Origin: a virus
Virus record (IMG/VR): IMGVR_UViG_3300048033_000922
Coordinates: 1 to 27,200 of that record
Strand: one strand, 5' to 3'
DNA length: 27,200 nucleotides
A model generated the notes under the pieces. The model saw nothing but the letters and a program-made list of their open reading frames with translations, ran no database searches and was not told the DNA's origin. Positions 8,229 to 16,700 of this stretch are shown here, one piece after another. The first letter of the stretch is position 1. Each line of letters opens with the position of its first letter. A program made the position numbers and the translations under genes.

Positions 8229-9155
8229 ATGAAAACTGTTTTTATGATTGATGGTGGGGCAGGTAGGGCTATAGCAGCTATTCCTGCTCTTATCAAGTAC
8301 TATAAAAAGAATAAAGACTTCCAGATTCTTGTAAACGGTTGGGACTCCATGTTCTGGGGTATTCCTGAGTTACACGATAGGGTCTTTAATCCAGATCAAA
8401 AAGGAGCTATGGAGCAATTCCTTATGGATGCTGACAGAGTTGTCTCTCCAGAACCATATCGAGTTCCAGGTTATTACAAACAAGAAAAGTCTCTTGCTGA
8501 AGCATTTGATTACTTAATTAACGAGACTGATGATCACTCTGACCTTTGTGCTCCTATTCTTAAAACAAATAAGAATGAAGAACTACAAGCTGCTAATTTT
8601 ATGCAGCAAGTGAGGCAACAACAACAAAAACAGAAGACTATTGTTATTCAGCCTTTTGGTAGATCTATTGAGAAACCACAAGAAGGTGTTTTACTAGATC
8701 AGTCTTCTCGTTCTATTAATCCAGATACGTATCTCAAACTGGTAAAGAAACTAGCAACAAAGTATAACCTAGTTTTGTTTGCTGAGAAAAACTTCTGGAT
8801 GCCTGAAGACACATACACCATGAAGCCTGAAGCAGACCTTCGTATGTGGGCATCATTTATTGATGCAGCAGACTACTTTATTGGTTGTGATTCTGTAGGA
8901 CAACACATAGCCAGAGCACTTAATAAACCTGGATCAGTTATTATAGGTTCTACCTTTGCTATAAATACTACCTATCCTAATTACTTTAACATAATTGAAA
9001 GGGATGTCCCAAAAGTTTACTCACCTATTCGTATATCAGGTCTTGAGTCACACTTAGCAGATAGAATAAATGAAAACACTGTTGAGTTTACAGATGAAGA
9101 GATTAATTCTATATATGCTGAAATTGTAAAAGACATCGAAAAGAAGGTGAAGTAA
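8229..9155 (+). CDS. GT9-like glycosyltransferase (ADP-heptose heptosyltransferase type)
   Basis: A 308-aa protein with the two-lobed (GT-B) layout of glycosyltransferase family 9, whose known members move heptose from ADP-heptose to LPS core or, in autotransporter heptosyltransferases, to protein. Seen: N-terminal DGGAGRAIAAIPAL (residues 8-21), corresponding to the family's GG-x-GD...PAL loop; IVIQPFGRS at 138-146, the start of the donor lobe; and ADYFIGCDSVGQHIARAL from about 214, followed by KPGSVIIGST, corresponding to the family's DSG-x-HIAAAL-x-x-P...GST donor site. Length fits the family (about 300-350 aa). It has no signal peptide, so it acts in the cytoplasm. It is followed one base later by the carbamoyltransferase and then the ADP-heptose genes, which strengthens the donor prediction. 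Target (fibre protein, host LPS or DNA) is unknown. Confidence 0.72.
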   Translation: MKTVFMIDGGAGRAIAAIPALIKYYKKNKDFQILVNGWDSMFWGIPELHDRVFNPDQKGAMEQFLMDADRVVSPEPYRVPGYYKQEKSLAEAFDYLINETDDHSDLCAPILKTNKNEELQAANFMQQVRQQQQKQKTIVIQPFGRSIEKPQEGVLLDQSSRSINPDTYLKLVKKLATKYNLVLFAEKNFWMPEDTYTMKPEADLRMWASFIDAADYFIGCDSVGQHIARALNKPGSVIIGSTFAINTTYPNYFNIIERDVPKVYSPIRISGLESHLADRINENTVEFTDEEINSIYAEIVKDIEKKVK

Positions 9156-9156
9156 A

Positions 9157-10872
9157 ATGAATATTCTAGCAATTAACCCAGGTCACAATGGTTCTGCTGC
9201 TCTACTGGTAGATGGTGAGATTAAGTTCTACATTGAAGAAGAACGTCTGTCTCGTACTAAGTATGACGGTAATCCTTACAGAGGTATCCTTGAAGCAATA
9301 CATCATGGTATTGATATTATTGTTTTAGGTGGCACTCACCCAGAGTTTCCTTCGTTACCTTGGACTGGTGAAGATCCTTACTCTGCTCTTGTTCGTAAAT
9401 TCCATCCTAACGTTCAAGTTTTAAAGTTGGCTCATATACATCACCTTGGACATGCTGCTGCAGCTTTCTACAATTCTGGTTTTGAAGATGCTGCTGCTGT
9501 TATTGTAGATGGGTCAGGAACACGACAAGAAATTCAAATCAATGAAGAAGGTCAAAAGAACTCAGGTTTTGAAACAGAGACTATCTTTAACTGTGATTAT
9601 GAAGAAGGTATTAAGCCTGTCTTTCAATCCTTTGGTGGTAACTACGACACCCAGAGAGTTGTCGGTGAGAACCTTGAGATGGACAATGCCATTACACTCG
9701 TTAAAGGATATGAAGCTGTATCAGAGTACCTAGGTTTTGGTTTTATTGAAGCAGGTAAAACAATGGGTCTTGCACCATACGGTAAGTATGATGAAATGAT
9801 TCCTAGCTTGTTCTTTAATGGCAGAGGTAACAAGAATGTTTTTATCCCTAATTATCCTGCTGGTGCTTATATTGATCATACTCGTCACCCCTACCTAACA
9901 CTACGTGAAGATCCTCGTGCTTGGCACAGTGATCCTAATAAGGTGACAGATGCAGCTAAGAACTTAGCTTGGGCAGTACAAGACGAAACACAAAGTCTTG
10001 TAGGAGACTTGATTGAAAAAGCTGCATCAACAACTGGTAAAACTAATATTGTTATTGCAGGTGGATACGGTCTAAATTGTGTAGCTAACTACTACTACAA
10101 GAAACGTTTTCCTGATCTTAACATTTATGTTGATCCTATCTCTCATGATGGTGGTACAGCAATCGGTCTGGCACAGCTAGTGTACTACACAGAAACTAAA
10201 GACAAAACTATTCGTCCACTGAAGACTTTGTATCTTGGCCCTGAACGTGAAGAGTCCTACGACTTTGGTGACATTGAAACAGAGGAAGTAAAACCTGCTG
10301 ATGTAGCAAAGCTTATCTCTGACAAGAATATCGTAGCTTTGTATCAAGGACGTTCTGAGGCTGGTCCTCGTGCACTAGGTAACCGTTCTATCCTGTACGA
10401 TCCCACAGACCCTGACGGCAAGGACACTGTGAACAAGGTCAAAGGACGTGAGTGGTTTAGACCCTTTGCAGGTTCTATGATGCAGGAACACTTTGAGGAA
10501 TGGTTTGATACCTACGGTATGGAAGAGTCACCATTCATGATGTATGCAATGGACTTCAAGTTAGAGAAGCATGGAGAGTGCCCTGCTATCACACACGTAG
10601 ACGGTACTTGCCGTATTCAGACTGTGACTAAAGAGCAGAATGGAACGTATCACACTTTGATTGATGAGTTCCGTAAGATTACTGGTGTACCTATTTTGTT
10701 CAACACCAGCTTTAACTTAGCAGGTGAGCCACTGGTAGAAACACTAGACGATGCAATGAGAACTATTAAGAACTCAGACATAAATTACTTGTACCTACCA
10801 GAACAAGGTCTGTTGGTGAAGTATCCTTACAATGACTCAGTAGTTGAAGAAGTAGAGGAAAAGGCTGCTTAA
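9157..10872 (+). CDS. NodU/TobZ/CmcH-family carbamoyltransferase
   Basis: A 571-aa enzyme with both family domains. The N-terminal ASKHA-like domain starts NILAINPGHNGSAALLVDG and contains HIHHLGHAAAAFY (residues 93-105) and VDGSG near 117-121. These correspond to the His and Asp metal/phosphate-site residues described for TobZ. The C-terminal YrdC-like domain has YQGRSEAGPRALGNRS (396-411), then VKGREWFRPFAG and a typical NTSFNLAGEP. The family moves a carbamoyl group from carbamoyl phosphate, via carbamoyl-AMP, onto a hydroxyl of a sugar or antibiotic. A good ribosome site (AAGGTG) lies at the end of the preceding gene. Its stop overlaps the convergent gmhB-like stop by 4 nt. Next to heptose genes it recalls the 7-O-carbamoyl-heptose of Pseudomonas LPS core, so a carbamoylated heptose is a plausible product (inference). 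Confidence 0.93.
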   Translation: MNILAINPGHNGSAALLVDGEIKFYIEEERLSRTKYDGNPYRGILEAIHHGIDIIVLGGTHPEFPSLPWTGEDPYSALVRKFHPNVQVLKLAHIHHLGHAAAAFYNSGFEDAAAVIVDGSGTRQEIQINEEGQKNSGFETETIFNCDYEEGIKPVFQSFGGNYDTQRVVGENLEMDNAITLVKGYEAVSEYLGFGFIEAGKTMGLAPYGKYDEMIPSLFFNGRGNKNVFIPNYPAGAYIDHTRHPYLTLREDPRAWHSDPNKVTDAAKNLAWAVQDETQSLVGDLIEKAASTTGKTNIVIAGGYGLNCVANYYYKKRFPDLNIYVDPISHDGGTAIGLAQLVYYTETKDKTIRPLKTLYLGPEREESYDFGDIETEEVKPADVAKLISDKNIVALYQGRSEAGPRALGNRSILYDPTDPDGKDTVNKVKGREWFRPFAGSMMQEHFEEWFDTYGMEESPFMMYAMDFKLEKHGECPAITHVDGTCRIQTVTKEQNGTYHTLIDEFRKITGVPILFNTSFNLAGEPLVETLDDAMRTIKNSDINYLYLPEQGLLVKYPYNDSVVEEVEEKAA

Positions 10873-11516
10873 GGTAGCCTATCCACAAATTGGAGGAGGT
10901 TATCGAAAACCTTAGTCTTCTTTCTTAACTTCTCTTTTGAGAACTTCTTTAGCTCTCCTTCAGTGTCCACCCCATGACCAGTTCTTACTAAGATTGGGGT
11001 GGCACCAATTCTCTCAGCAGCTTTAAGGTCAGACATCTTATCGCCTACATAGAAACCCTTATCTTTGAACCTAGTCTTTCCACCAAAGATTTCTTTCTCT
11101 GCTCTGTGAAACATACCTAAATTAGGTTTGGCATAAATATCTTCCTTGAGAGATGACTCAGAGTAGAACAGGCCATCAATAGAGTAGATACCTGCATTAC
11201 CAAATATTTCAAACATACGTTGATGTACAGCCTCTACTTGTTCTTGTGTCTGCAGCCCTTTGAAGATTCCACCCTGGTTAGTAAGTATAACTACTTTGTA
11301 ACCTTTCATACGTAACTTGTGGATAGCTGCTAAGGACTCAGGGTACACCTCAAAGTCTTCAGGATCTGTGATGTAGTGCCCTTTGTCTACGTTGATAACA
11401 CCATCACGATCTAGACCTACAATAGACTTAGGGAAGACTGTAGGCCAATCTGGGGGTAACTCTTGTTGAGGTTGTTGACTTGGTTCTTGTGTAATAATAT
11501 GTTTAAATCTGGACAT
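10869..11516 (-). CDS. gmhB: GmhB-like HAD phosphatase (D-glycero-D-manno-heptose 1,7-bisphosphate 7-phosphatase type)
   Basis: A 215-aa HAD-superfamily enzyme of the histidinol-phosphatase/GmhB branch. It removes the 7-phosphate of heptose 1,7-bisphosphate in the ADP-heptose pathway. Seen: motif I LDRDGVINVD at 35-44 (nucleophile Asp36, acid/base Asp38); motif II LTNQGG at 78-83; motif III Lys130-Pro131; motif IV VGDKMSDLKAAERIGA at 157-172. The first 30 residues are a Gln/Pro-rich extension before the fold. The Cys/His zinc loop present in E. coli GmhB between motifs II and III is missing. It is the only minus-strand gene in the plus-strand block, convergent with the carbamoyltransferase and divergent from the nucleotidyltransferase. 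Context makes the heptose role likely; other sugar phosphates are possible. Confidence 0.85.
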   Translation of the reverse strand: MSRFKHIITQEPSQQPQQELPPDWPTVFPKSIVGLDRDGVINVDKGHYITDPEDFEVYPESLAAIHKLRMKGYKVVILTNQGGIFKGLQTQEQVEAVHQRMFEIFGNAGIYSIDGLFYSESSLKEDIYAKPNLGMFHRAEKEIFGGKTRFKDKGFYVGDKMSDLKAAERIGATPILVRTGHGVDTEGELKKFSKEKLRKKTKVFDNLLQFVDRLP

Positions 11517-11533
11517 ATTAGGATCTTTACCTC
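11517..11533. promoter_or_regulatory. 17-base divergent intergenic region carrying ribosome sites for both strands
   Basis: The core GGATCTTTACCTC offers AGGA for the plus-strand gene at 11534 (about 10 bases spacing) and, on the other strand, GAGG for the gene starting at 11516 (about 13 bases). No room exists for two promoters, so any promoter of each gene must lie inside the neighbouring coding sequence. Confidence 0.5.
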
Positions 11534-11944
11534 ATGAAGAAAGTTTTTGTTAATGGTGCATTTGATGTATTGCACTCTGGGCACCTAGATCTCCTTGATT
11601 TTGCAGGGATGCTAGGTGGTCATTTGTTAGTAGCTATTGACACAGACAGGCGTATTGAGTATAACAAGGGTATTGGGAGACCTTTTAATCCTTTGTCAAT
11701 ACGTAAACATATAATGTCTATGTTGAAGCCTGTCAATAGTGTCAGAGTATTTGATACAGACGAGGACTTGGTAGGTATTATAAAAGCTTATCAGCCTGAC
11801 GTAATGGTAAAAGGATCTGATTGGAAAGGGAAGACAATACTTGGGGAGGAGTACTGTAAAGAAATAGTATTCTACGAGAGAACCAATGGGCAGTCTACCA
11901 CAAAAGCAATCGAAGATTTTATTACTAGGCGACAGTTGCTATGA
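11534..11944 (+). CDS. rfaE2: HldE C-domain type nucleotidyltransferase (heptose 1-phosphate adenylyltransferase)
   Basis: A 136-aa cytidylyltransferase-fold enzyme. VNGAFDVLHSGHL (residues 6-18) holds the HxGH nucleotide-binding motif at 14-17; GRPFNPLSIR and PDVMVKGSDW follow as in RfaE2; the C-terminal GQSTTKAIEDF matches the family's CSTT-x-x-I end. It should join heptose 1-phosphate and ATP to give ADP-heptose and pyrophosphate. In E. coli this domain is the C-terminal half of the bifunctional HldE; here it is a separate gene placed before the kinase gene and overlapping it by 59 nt in another frame. A GlmU/TagD-like use with another sugar or alcohol phosphate is the main alternative, made less likely by the neighbours. 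Confidence 0.88.
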   Translation: MKKVFVNGAFDVLHSGHLDLLDFAGMLGGHLLVAIDTDRRIEYNKGIGRPFNPLSIRKHIMSMLKPVNSVRVFDTDEDLVGIIKAYQPDVMVKGSDWKGKTILGEEYCKEIVFYERTNGQSTTKAIEDFITRRQLL

Positions 11945-12641
11945 TGAATATCACACAGGCACTGTATCAAGAATAAGCCCAGAAGCTCCTGTTCCTGTCT
12001 TTGATCTTGGATCTTCTGTAATCAAGAGAGGCATGGCTTACAACGTCTACAACAACTTAGTTAATCTAGGTGCTAGAGTAGACATCATAACAGAGTATAG
12101 AGAACGTAAGCATAGGTACATTGAAGATAAGACTGGTCAGCAACTGATCAGAGTAGATGAAAAGATTAAGACTGAGCACATAGATACAGCAGACGAAGAC
12201 GTAAGTATGTATGATGCTGTTGTTATCTCAGACTACAACAAAGGGTTTGTAGCAGAAGGTGACATAAAAGATTTTAGAGCTAAGTATAACGGCCCTATCT
12301 TTGTTGATACTAAGAAGACCAACCTAGCTCAGTTTGATGGCTGCTTCGTAAAGATAAACCAGTACGAGTTTGAAGCAGCAGAAACACTAACAGACGAACT
12401 GATCGTCACATACGGCTCAAAGAAAGTCGAGTATAAGAACAGAACTTACCTACCCCCTAGTGTAGAAACTCATGATGTGTGTGGTGCAGGAGATACGTTC
12501 CTTGCAGGACTTGTGTTTAAGTACTTGGAATCGTATGATATAGATGCTGCTATTAAGTTTGCAATGGATGCAGCAGCAATAACTGTACAACATAGAGGTG
12601 TATATGCACCTACACTAGATGAGGTAGTAAATGAGACTTGA
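11886..12641 (+). CDS. rfaE1: HldE N-domain type sugar kinase (heptose 7-phosphate 1-kinase), shortened
   Basis: A PfkB/ribokinase-family kinase of 251 aa (family about 310). Seen: ILLLGDSCYDEY (11-22), TVSRISPEAPVPVF (26-39), the near-diagnostic RfaE signature, VVISDYNKGFV (112-122), QQLIRVDEK (85-93) and the catalytic CGAGDTF (199-205, base Asp203). It should phosphorylate D-glycero-D-manno-heptose 7-phosphate at C1. Odd points: the usual GGAAN substrate segment reads RGMAYN at 48-53; the segment between the first sugar-binding loop and QQLIRVD is about 40 residues shorter; and the usual TGAGD is CGAGD. It starts inside the nucleotidyltransferase gene; no better downstream start keeps the first beta strand. 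The stop overlaps the cupin start by 11 nt. Substrate specificity may differ from E. coli. Confidence 0.85.
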   Translation: MGSLPQKQSKILLLGDSCYDEYHTGTVSRISPEAPVPVFDLGSSVIKRGMAYNVYNNLVNLGARVDIITEYRERKHRYIEDKTGQQLIRVDEKIKTEHIDTADEDVSMYDAVVISDYNKGFVAEGDIKDFRAKYNGPIFVDTKKTNLAQFDGCFVKINQYEFEAAETLTDELIVTYGSKKVEYKNRTYLPPSVETHDVCGAGDTFLAGLVFKYLESYDIDAAIKFAMDAAAITVQHRGVYAPTLDEVVNET

Positions 12642-12987
12642 AGGCTTCGTTAAGAAAGGTTGGGGGTCTGAACTAATCTGGGCAACCAACGACAAGTACT
12701 GTGGTAAGTTCTTACAATTTCACTTTGGTGGTAAGTTTTCTATGCACTTCCACAAAGAGAAAGATGAAACATGGTATGTCTTATCTGGTAAGTTTGAAGT
12801 ACACTGGATTGATACCGAAGATGCAACACTACACGTTGAAGAGTTAAATGAAGGAGACACCTGGCGTAATCCACCTCTAGTTCCTCATCAAATATTTTGT
12901 TTAGAGGAAGGTACTATTGTAGAAGTTTCTACTCCTGATTCCGTTGAAGATAATTATCGTGTCGGAAAGGGAGACAGTCAAGAATGA
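12631..12987 (+). CDS. Single-domain cupin, possible sugar-phosphate isomerase/epimerase
   Basis: A 118-aa one-barrel cupin. The first motif follows HxH(x)4E(x)6G with His39, His41, Glu46 and Gly53; the second-motif His is His86 in PPLVPHQIF. All four metal ligands are therefore present, so an active metal site is likely. It opens with a KKGWGSELIW segment, reminiscent of cupins related to the C-terminal part of type II mannose-6-phosphate isomerases. It is wedged between the kinase (11-nt overlap) and the epimerase (ATGA overlap), so it belongs to the same pathway. Since the isomerase GmhA is absent, it could supply an isomerase or epimerase step, but this is inference. A regulatory or sugar-binding role is possible. 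Confidence 0.78.
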   Translation: MRLEGFVKKGWGSELIWATNDKYCGKFLQFHFGGKFSMHFHKEKDETWYVLSGKFEVHWIDTEDATLHVEELNEGDTWRNPPLVPHQIFCLEEGTIVEVSTPDSVEDNYRVGKGDSQE

Positions 12988-13754
12988 AAATCTTAGTCAC
13001 AGGTAGCAATGGTTTTATCGGCAAAAATCTTATCACTAAACTACAGGATGAACATGAAATTATTAGAAACGAATGGGGAATGTCATTCCCTTCAATTAAG
13101 AATCTAGATTGGGTTATACACCTAGGAGCCATTAGCTCCACCACAGAAACAAACATCTCAAAGATATATAGGCAGAACCTAGAGTTCACTATTAAGTTAT
13201 ACGAAGAATGTATTAACAACGATGTTAAGTTTCAATTTGCTTCTAGTGCCTCTGTGTACGGATTGAAGTCAGACTTTAAAGAGACTTCTCCTCTTGATCC
13301 TCAGAACCACTATGCTCGTAGTAAAGCAATGTTTGAGAGATATGTAGAGTTGAGAAATGCTCCTATTACTACACACATATTTAGATATTTTAACGTCTAC
13401 GGACCACAAGAAGAACACAAAGGAAATCAAGCAAGTCCCTTCACCAAGTTTATGGAACAAGCTAAGACGACTGGTAAGATAAAGATCTTTAAAGGATCTC
13501 CTAAATACTTCAGAGATTTTATCCACGTAGACCAAGTTGTAGATTGTCACCAGAGGTTCTTTGATATTGATGAATCAGGTGTTTGGAATGTCGGGACAGG
13601 GAAAGCTCTTAGCTTCTACGATGTAGCCCTAGATGTTTCAGATAAGACTGGTGCAACTATAGATTTTATTGATTTCCCAGATAATTTAAAAGGTAATTAC
13701 CAAGAGTTTACTAAAGCAGACACAACAAAGCTTAGGCAGACTTTAGCATTATAA
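12984..13754 (+). CDS. hldD: HldD/RfaD-like ADP-heptose 6-epimerase (short SDR)
   Basis: A 256-aa extended SDR enzyme that should turn ADP-D-glycero-D-manno-heptose into ADP-L-glycero-D-manno-heptose. Seen: NAD(P)-binding GSNGFIG (7-13); HLGAISSTTET (46-56), typical of RfaD; ASSASVYG (86-93); catalytic Y-x-x-x-K at Tyr110/Lys114; FRYFNVYGPQEEHKG (133-147), where Lys146 sits at the place of the second HldD catalytic residue (Lys178 in E. coli); FRDFIHVDQV and WNVGTGKALSF as in the family. The family is about 310 aa, so this copy has lost loops. ATGA overlap with the cupin gene shows coupling. HldD is by far the best match among SDR epimerases because of the STTE and EHKG signatures. Confidence 0.9.
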   Translation: MKILVTGSNGFIGKNLITKLQDEHEIIRNEWGMSFPSIKNLDWVIHLGAISSTTETNISKIYRQNLEFTIKLYEECINNDVKFQFASSASVYGLKSDFKETSPLDPQNHYARSKAMFERYVELRNAPITTHIFRYFNVYGPQEEHKGNQASPFTKFMEQAKTTGKIKIFKGSPKYFRDFIHVDQVVDCHQRFFDIDESGVWNVGTGKALSFYDVALDVSDKTGATIDFIDFPDNLKGNYQEFTKADTTKLRQTLAL

Positions 13755-13764
13755 GGTATTAAAG

Positions 13765-16700
13765 ATGAGTGGAACAAAGTATTTAAAAACAGAGGGTGTT
13801 CTTACCTATGGTGCCCAACAGTTTGAAGATCTGCCTCCTGAAGCCAAGGAAGCAATTAGTAGTAGTGACAGGCACACTGTAAACTCTGATGGTACAATCT
13901 CTTTTACAGATAGTGATGGGTCACAGCAGCTTATGCCAGTAGGTACTGATGATGCTACTGTAGACCTTTCTTCTATTGATTCAAATGTACTACAAAAAGC
14001 TGCAGACTTAACATACCTGGCTCAGAACACTGGTGTTTCAACTGCAGAGTTAAATAAAGTTTATATTGAACTTGGATTAGACCCAAACGATAGTATGGCT
14101 TTTACTAAAAAAGATGCCATCTTAAGAGAAGCAGGTTATAAACCAGGATCTAACACAGAATTTTACGGTAACAATCAAGCTGCAGACGTTGGTGCTCAGA
14201 TCCTTGTAGAACGTAATGCACAACAACCTACTGAGCAGGACATTATTGATGCTGGCTTAGACCCTAACGAAGTCTCTGTTGTAAATAGTAATGCTGCCAA
14301 TGCTTTTTACCTTGAGCAAGAATTAGCAAATAGAGGTATAGATTCTAGTCAAACTGCTGGAAGAATCGGAAGCACTGCAGGATTCCTTGGTGGTGATCAA
14401 AGTTCTTTAGGTATGACAGGTGCTACACGCATACAACAAGTAAGAGATAATTTTGACAGTATGCTTGCAGAAAAAGCTCCTGACAGTTACTGGATGAATA
14501 AGTCCAAAGAAACTGGAATGACCCCTTCTGAAATGCAGCTAGACATGCTTGAGTGGGATCTCATTAAGAAGAAAGCTGAAGAAACTAGAACTGGTGTAGG
14601 TGGGGGATCTGGTATAACTGGTACTATTAATACTGGTGGTGTAGGTACGGGTACTGGTAATGTCACAGGTGGGGCTACAGGAGATGGAACCTATACTGGA
14701 CCAAACTTTGTAAGTACCCCTAACATTGGAAACATTACCCCTGTCTATGGTGAAGGTCAGACTGGCCTTACTGAAGTAGATATTCCTACTTACGAAGCAG
14801 GACTAGGATTACAGCAGAAACAGTTTGAAGATCGAGCTGTTGAATCTGCTAAGTTAATCCAACCACAGACACTAGCAGAACAACAAGCTGCTGGTGAGGC
14901 TCCTGCCTTTGAGAATAGAATGTACCGTAATAGATTTGGTATGGTTCAGTATATTCAGTTCATTAAAGGACCAGATGGTATCATGAGACCGACAACACCG
15001 ATCCCACAGGGATACTATGAGGTGAAAGGTTTTGGTGCTCAACAGCAAGCTACTGGTGCTGCACAAGGTGGTGTGATTAGATCATTCCAAGAAGGTGGTG
15101 TAAACCCAGCCCTAAACTATCAACCTGGTGGTACTGTTGTCCAAGCTGCTGACGGTACTTACAAGATCAAATACCCTGACGACACTTATTCACAGTCATA
15201 TGATTCAGCTATGAATGCTAAAGCTGCTAATGATATGGGCTTGAGTGGTATGGGTCTTCCTGATTATGCTACGTACTTGCAAGACCAGGGTATCAATATG
15301 AACCTACCTGGTTATGACGAAGCAGCCTATCAGTCGGCATACCAGACTTATATTTCTAATCCTGCTACACTAGAGCAAATAAAAGCAGACCAAGCTGCTG
15401 CAGAGGCAGAGGCTAATCAACCAGACCCTCTGACTGCTAATGTAGGTGGAGATCAACCTCTAGGGGAAACAACTGTATCAGCCGAAGATCTGGCACAGTA
15501 CCAAGCTGACTTAAATGCTCAAGCTTTTGCTGCACCCGGAGGTGCTGTAGCCGCCTCTCCTGTAGCTTACCTTGATCCTAATTCTGCTGGAACTGTTATG
15601 GATTCCAGTACAGGCCAAGCTCTTGGTACAGCACCTATGGTGCAAGAGGATCAGGTGGCACAGATTGAATCTGCTACTACTGCTGATGTTCCTACTGGAC
15701 AGGGTGCTGCAACTTACACAGCTAACCAAGGTTATACTGACGTACAGAAAGCTACAGAAGGTATGACACCTGCCACCATGACAGGTGGCCCTACACAAAC
15801 TATTACAGCAGAAGAGCAGAAGACGAGTTCTGTCTCTGGTCTTGATGCTGCTACAAGTTCTTCTATAGATGTTACAGGACAGCCTACTCGTACACTGCAG
15901 ACAGGACCAGATGGTGAGCTTATCCAAGGTACTGGTGTAGACCAAGCAAAAGTAGGAGAAGCATTCGGTACTGGTGAGGTACAGGCTGCATCTGTCCAAG
16001 GTGAACTAGCTAACTTGATGTCTCAGTTTGAGGGTGGTGACACACCTGCTTGGGCTGCAGGATCGATGAGGGCTGCTTCACAGATGCTTGCCGCCAGAGG
16101 TCTAGGTGCTTCAAGTATGGCAGGACAAGCAGTCATTCAGGCTGCTATGGAAGCTGCTCTACCTATTGCTCAGATTGATGCCAGCAACAAACAGCAAATG
16201 GCTCTATTCAAAGCAGAACAAAGATCTAAGTTCTTAGGTATGGAGTTTGATCAAGCATTCCAAGCTAAGGTTATGAATGCTGCTAAGGTATCTGAGATTG
16301 CTAACATGAACTTCACTGCTGAACAGCAGATTGCTCTTGAGAACTCTAAGGCTGCAAACACAATGGCCTTACAGAACCTAAGTAATGAACAAGCCTTGGT
16401 GATGGCAGAAGCTGCTGCTCTATCTCAACTAGATACTCAGAACCTAAGCAATAGACAACAAGCTGCAGTTCAGAATGCTCAGAACTTCTTGCAAGTAGAC
16501 ATGGCTAACCTAGCCAATGAACAGCAGACAGCTATGTTTAAACAACAGTCTTTGATAAACAGTATCTTGTCTGATCAGGCTGCTGCTAATGCTGCTGCTC
16601 AGTTCAATGCTACATCAGAGAACCAGACTAACCAGTTCTTCTCCAACCTTTCAGCTTCAGTCAACCAGTTCAATGCAGCACAGATGAATGCTATGAAGCA

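Noticed and set aside
8229-13754. The heptose cluster as host chromosome (prophage border or contamination)
   Set aside because: It is packed without break between phage fibre and virion genes on the same strand, with matching base composition; no integrase, tRNA or att-like repeat is seen.
15511-15999. 162-aa antisense open frame opposite the 1117-aa protein
   Set aside because: Its Cys/Ser/Thr-rich composition comes from reading the Ala/Gln/Thr-rich coding strand backwards; no start signal or similar protein recognised.
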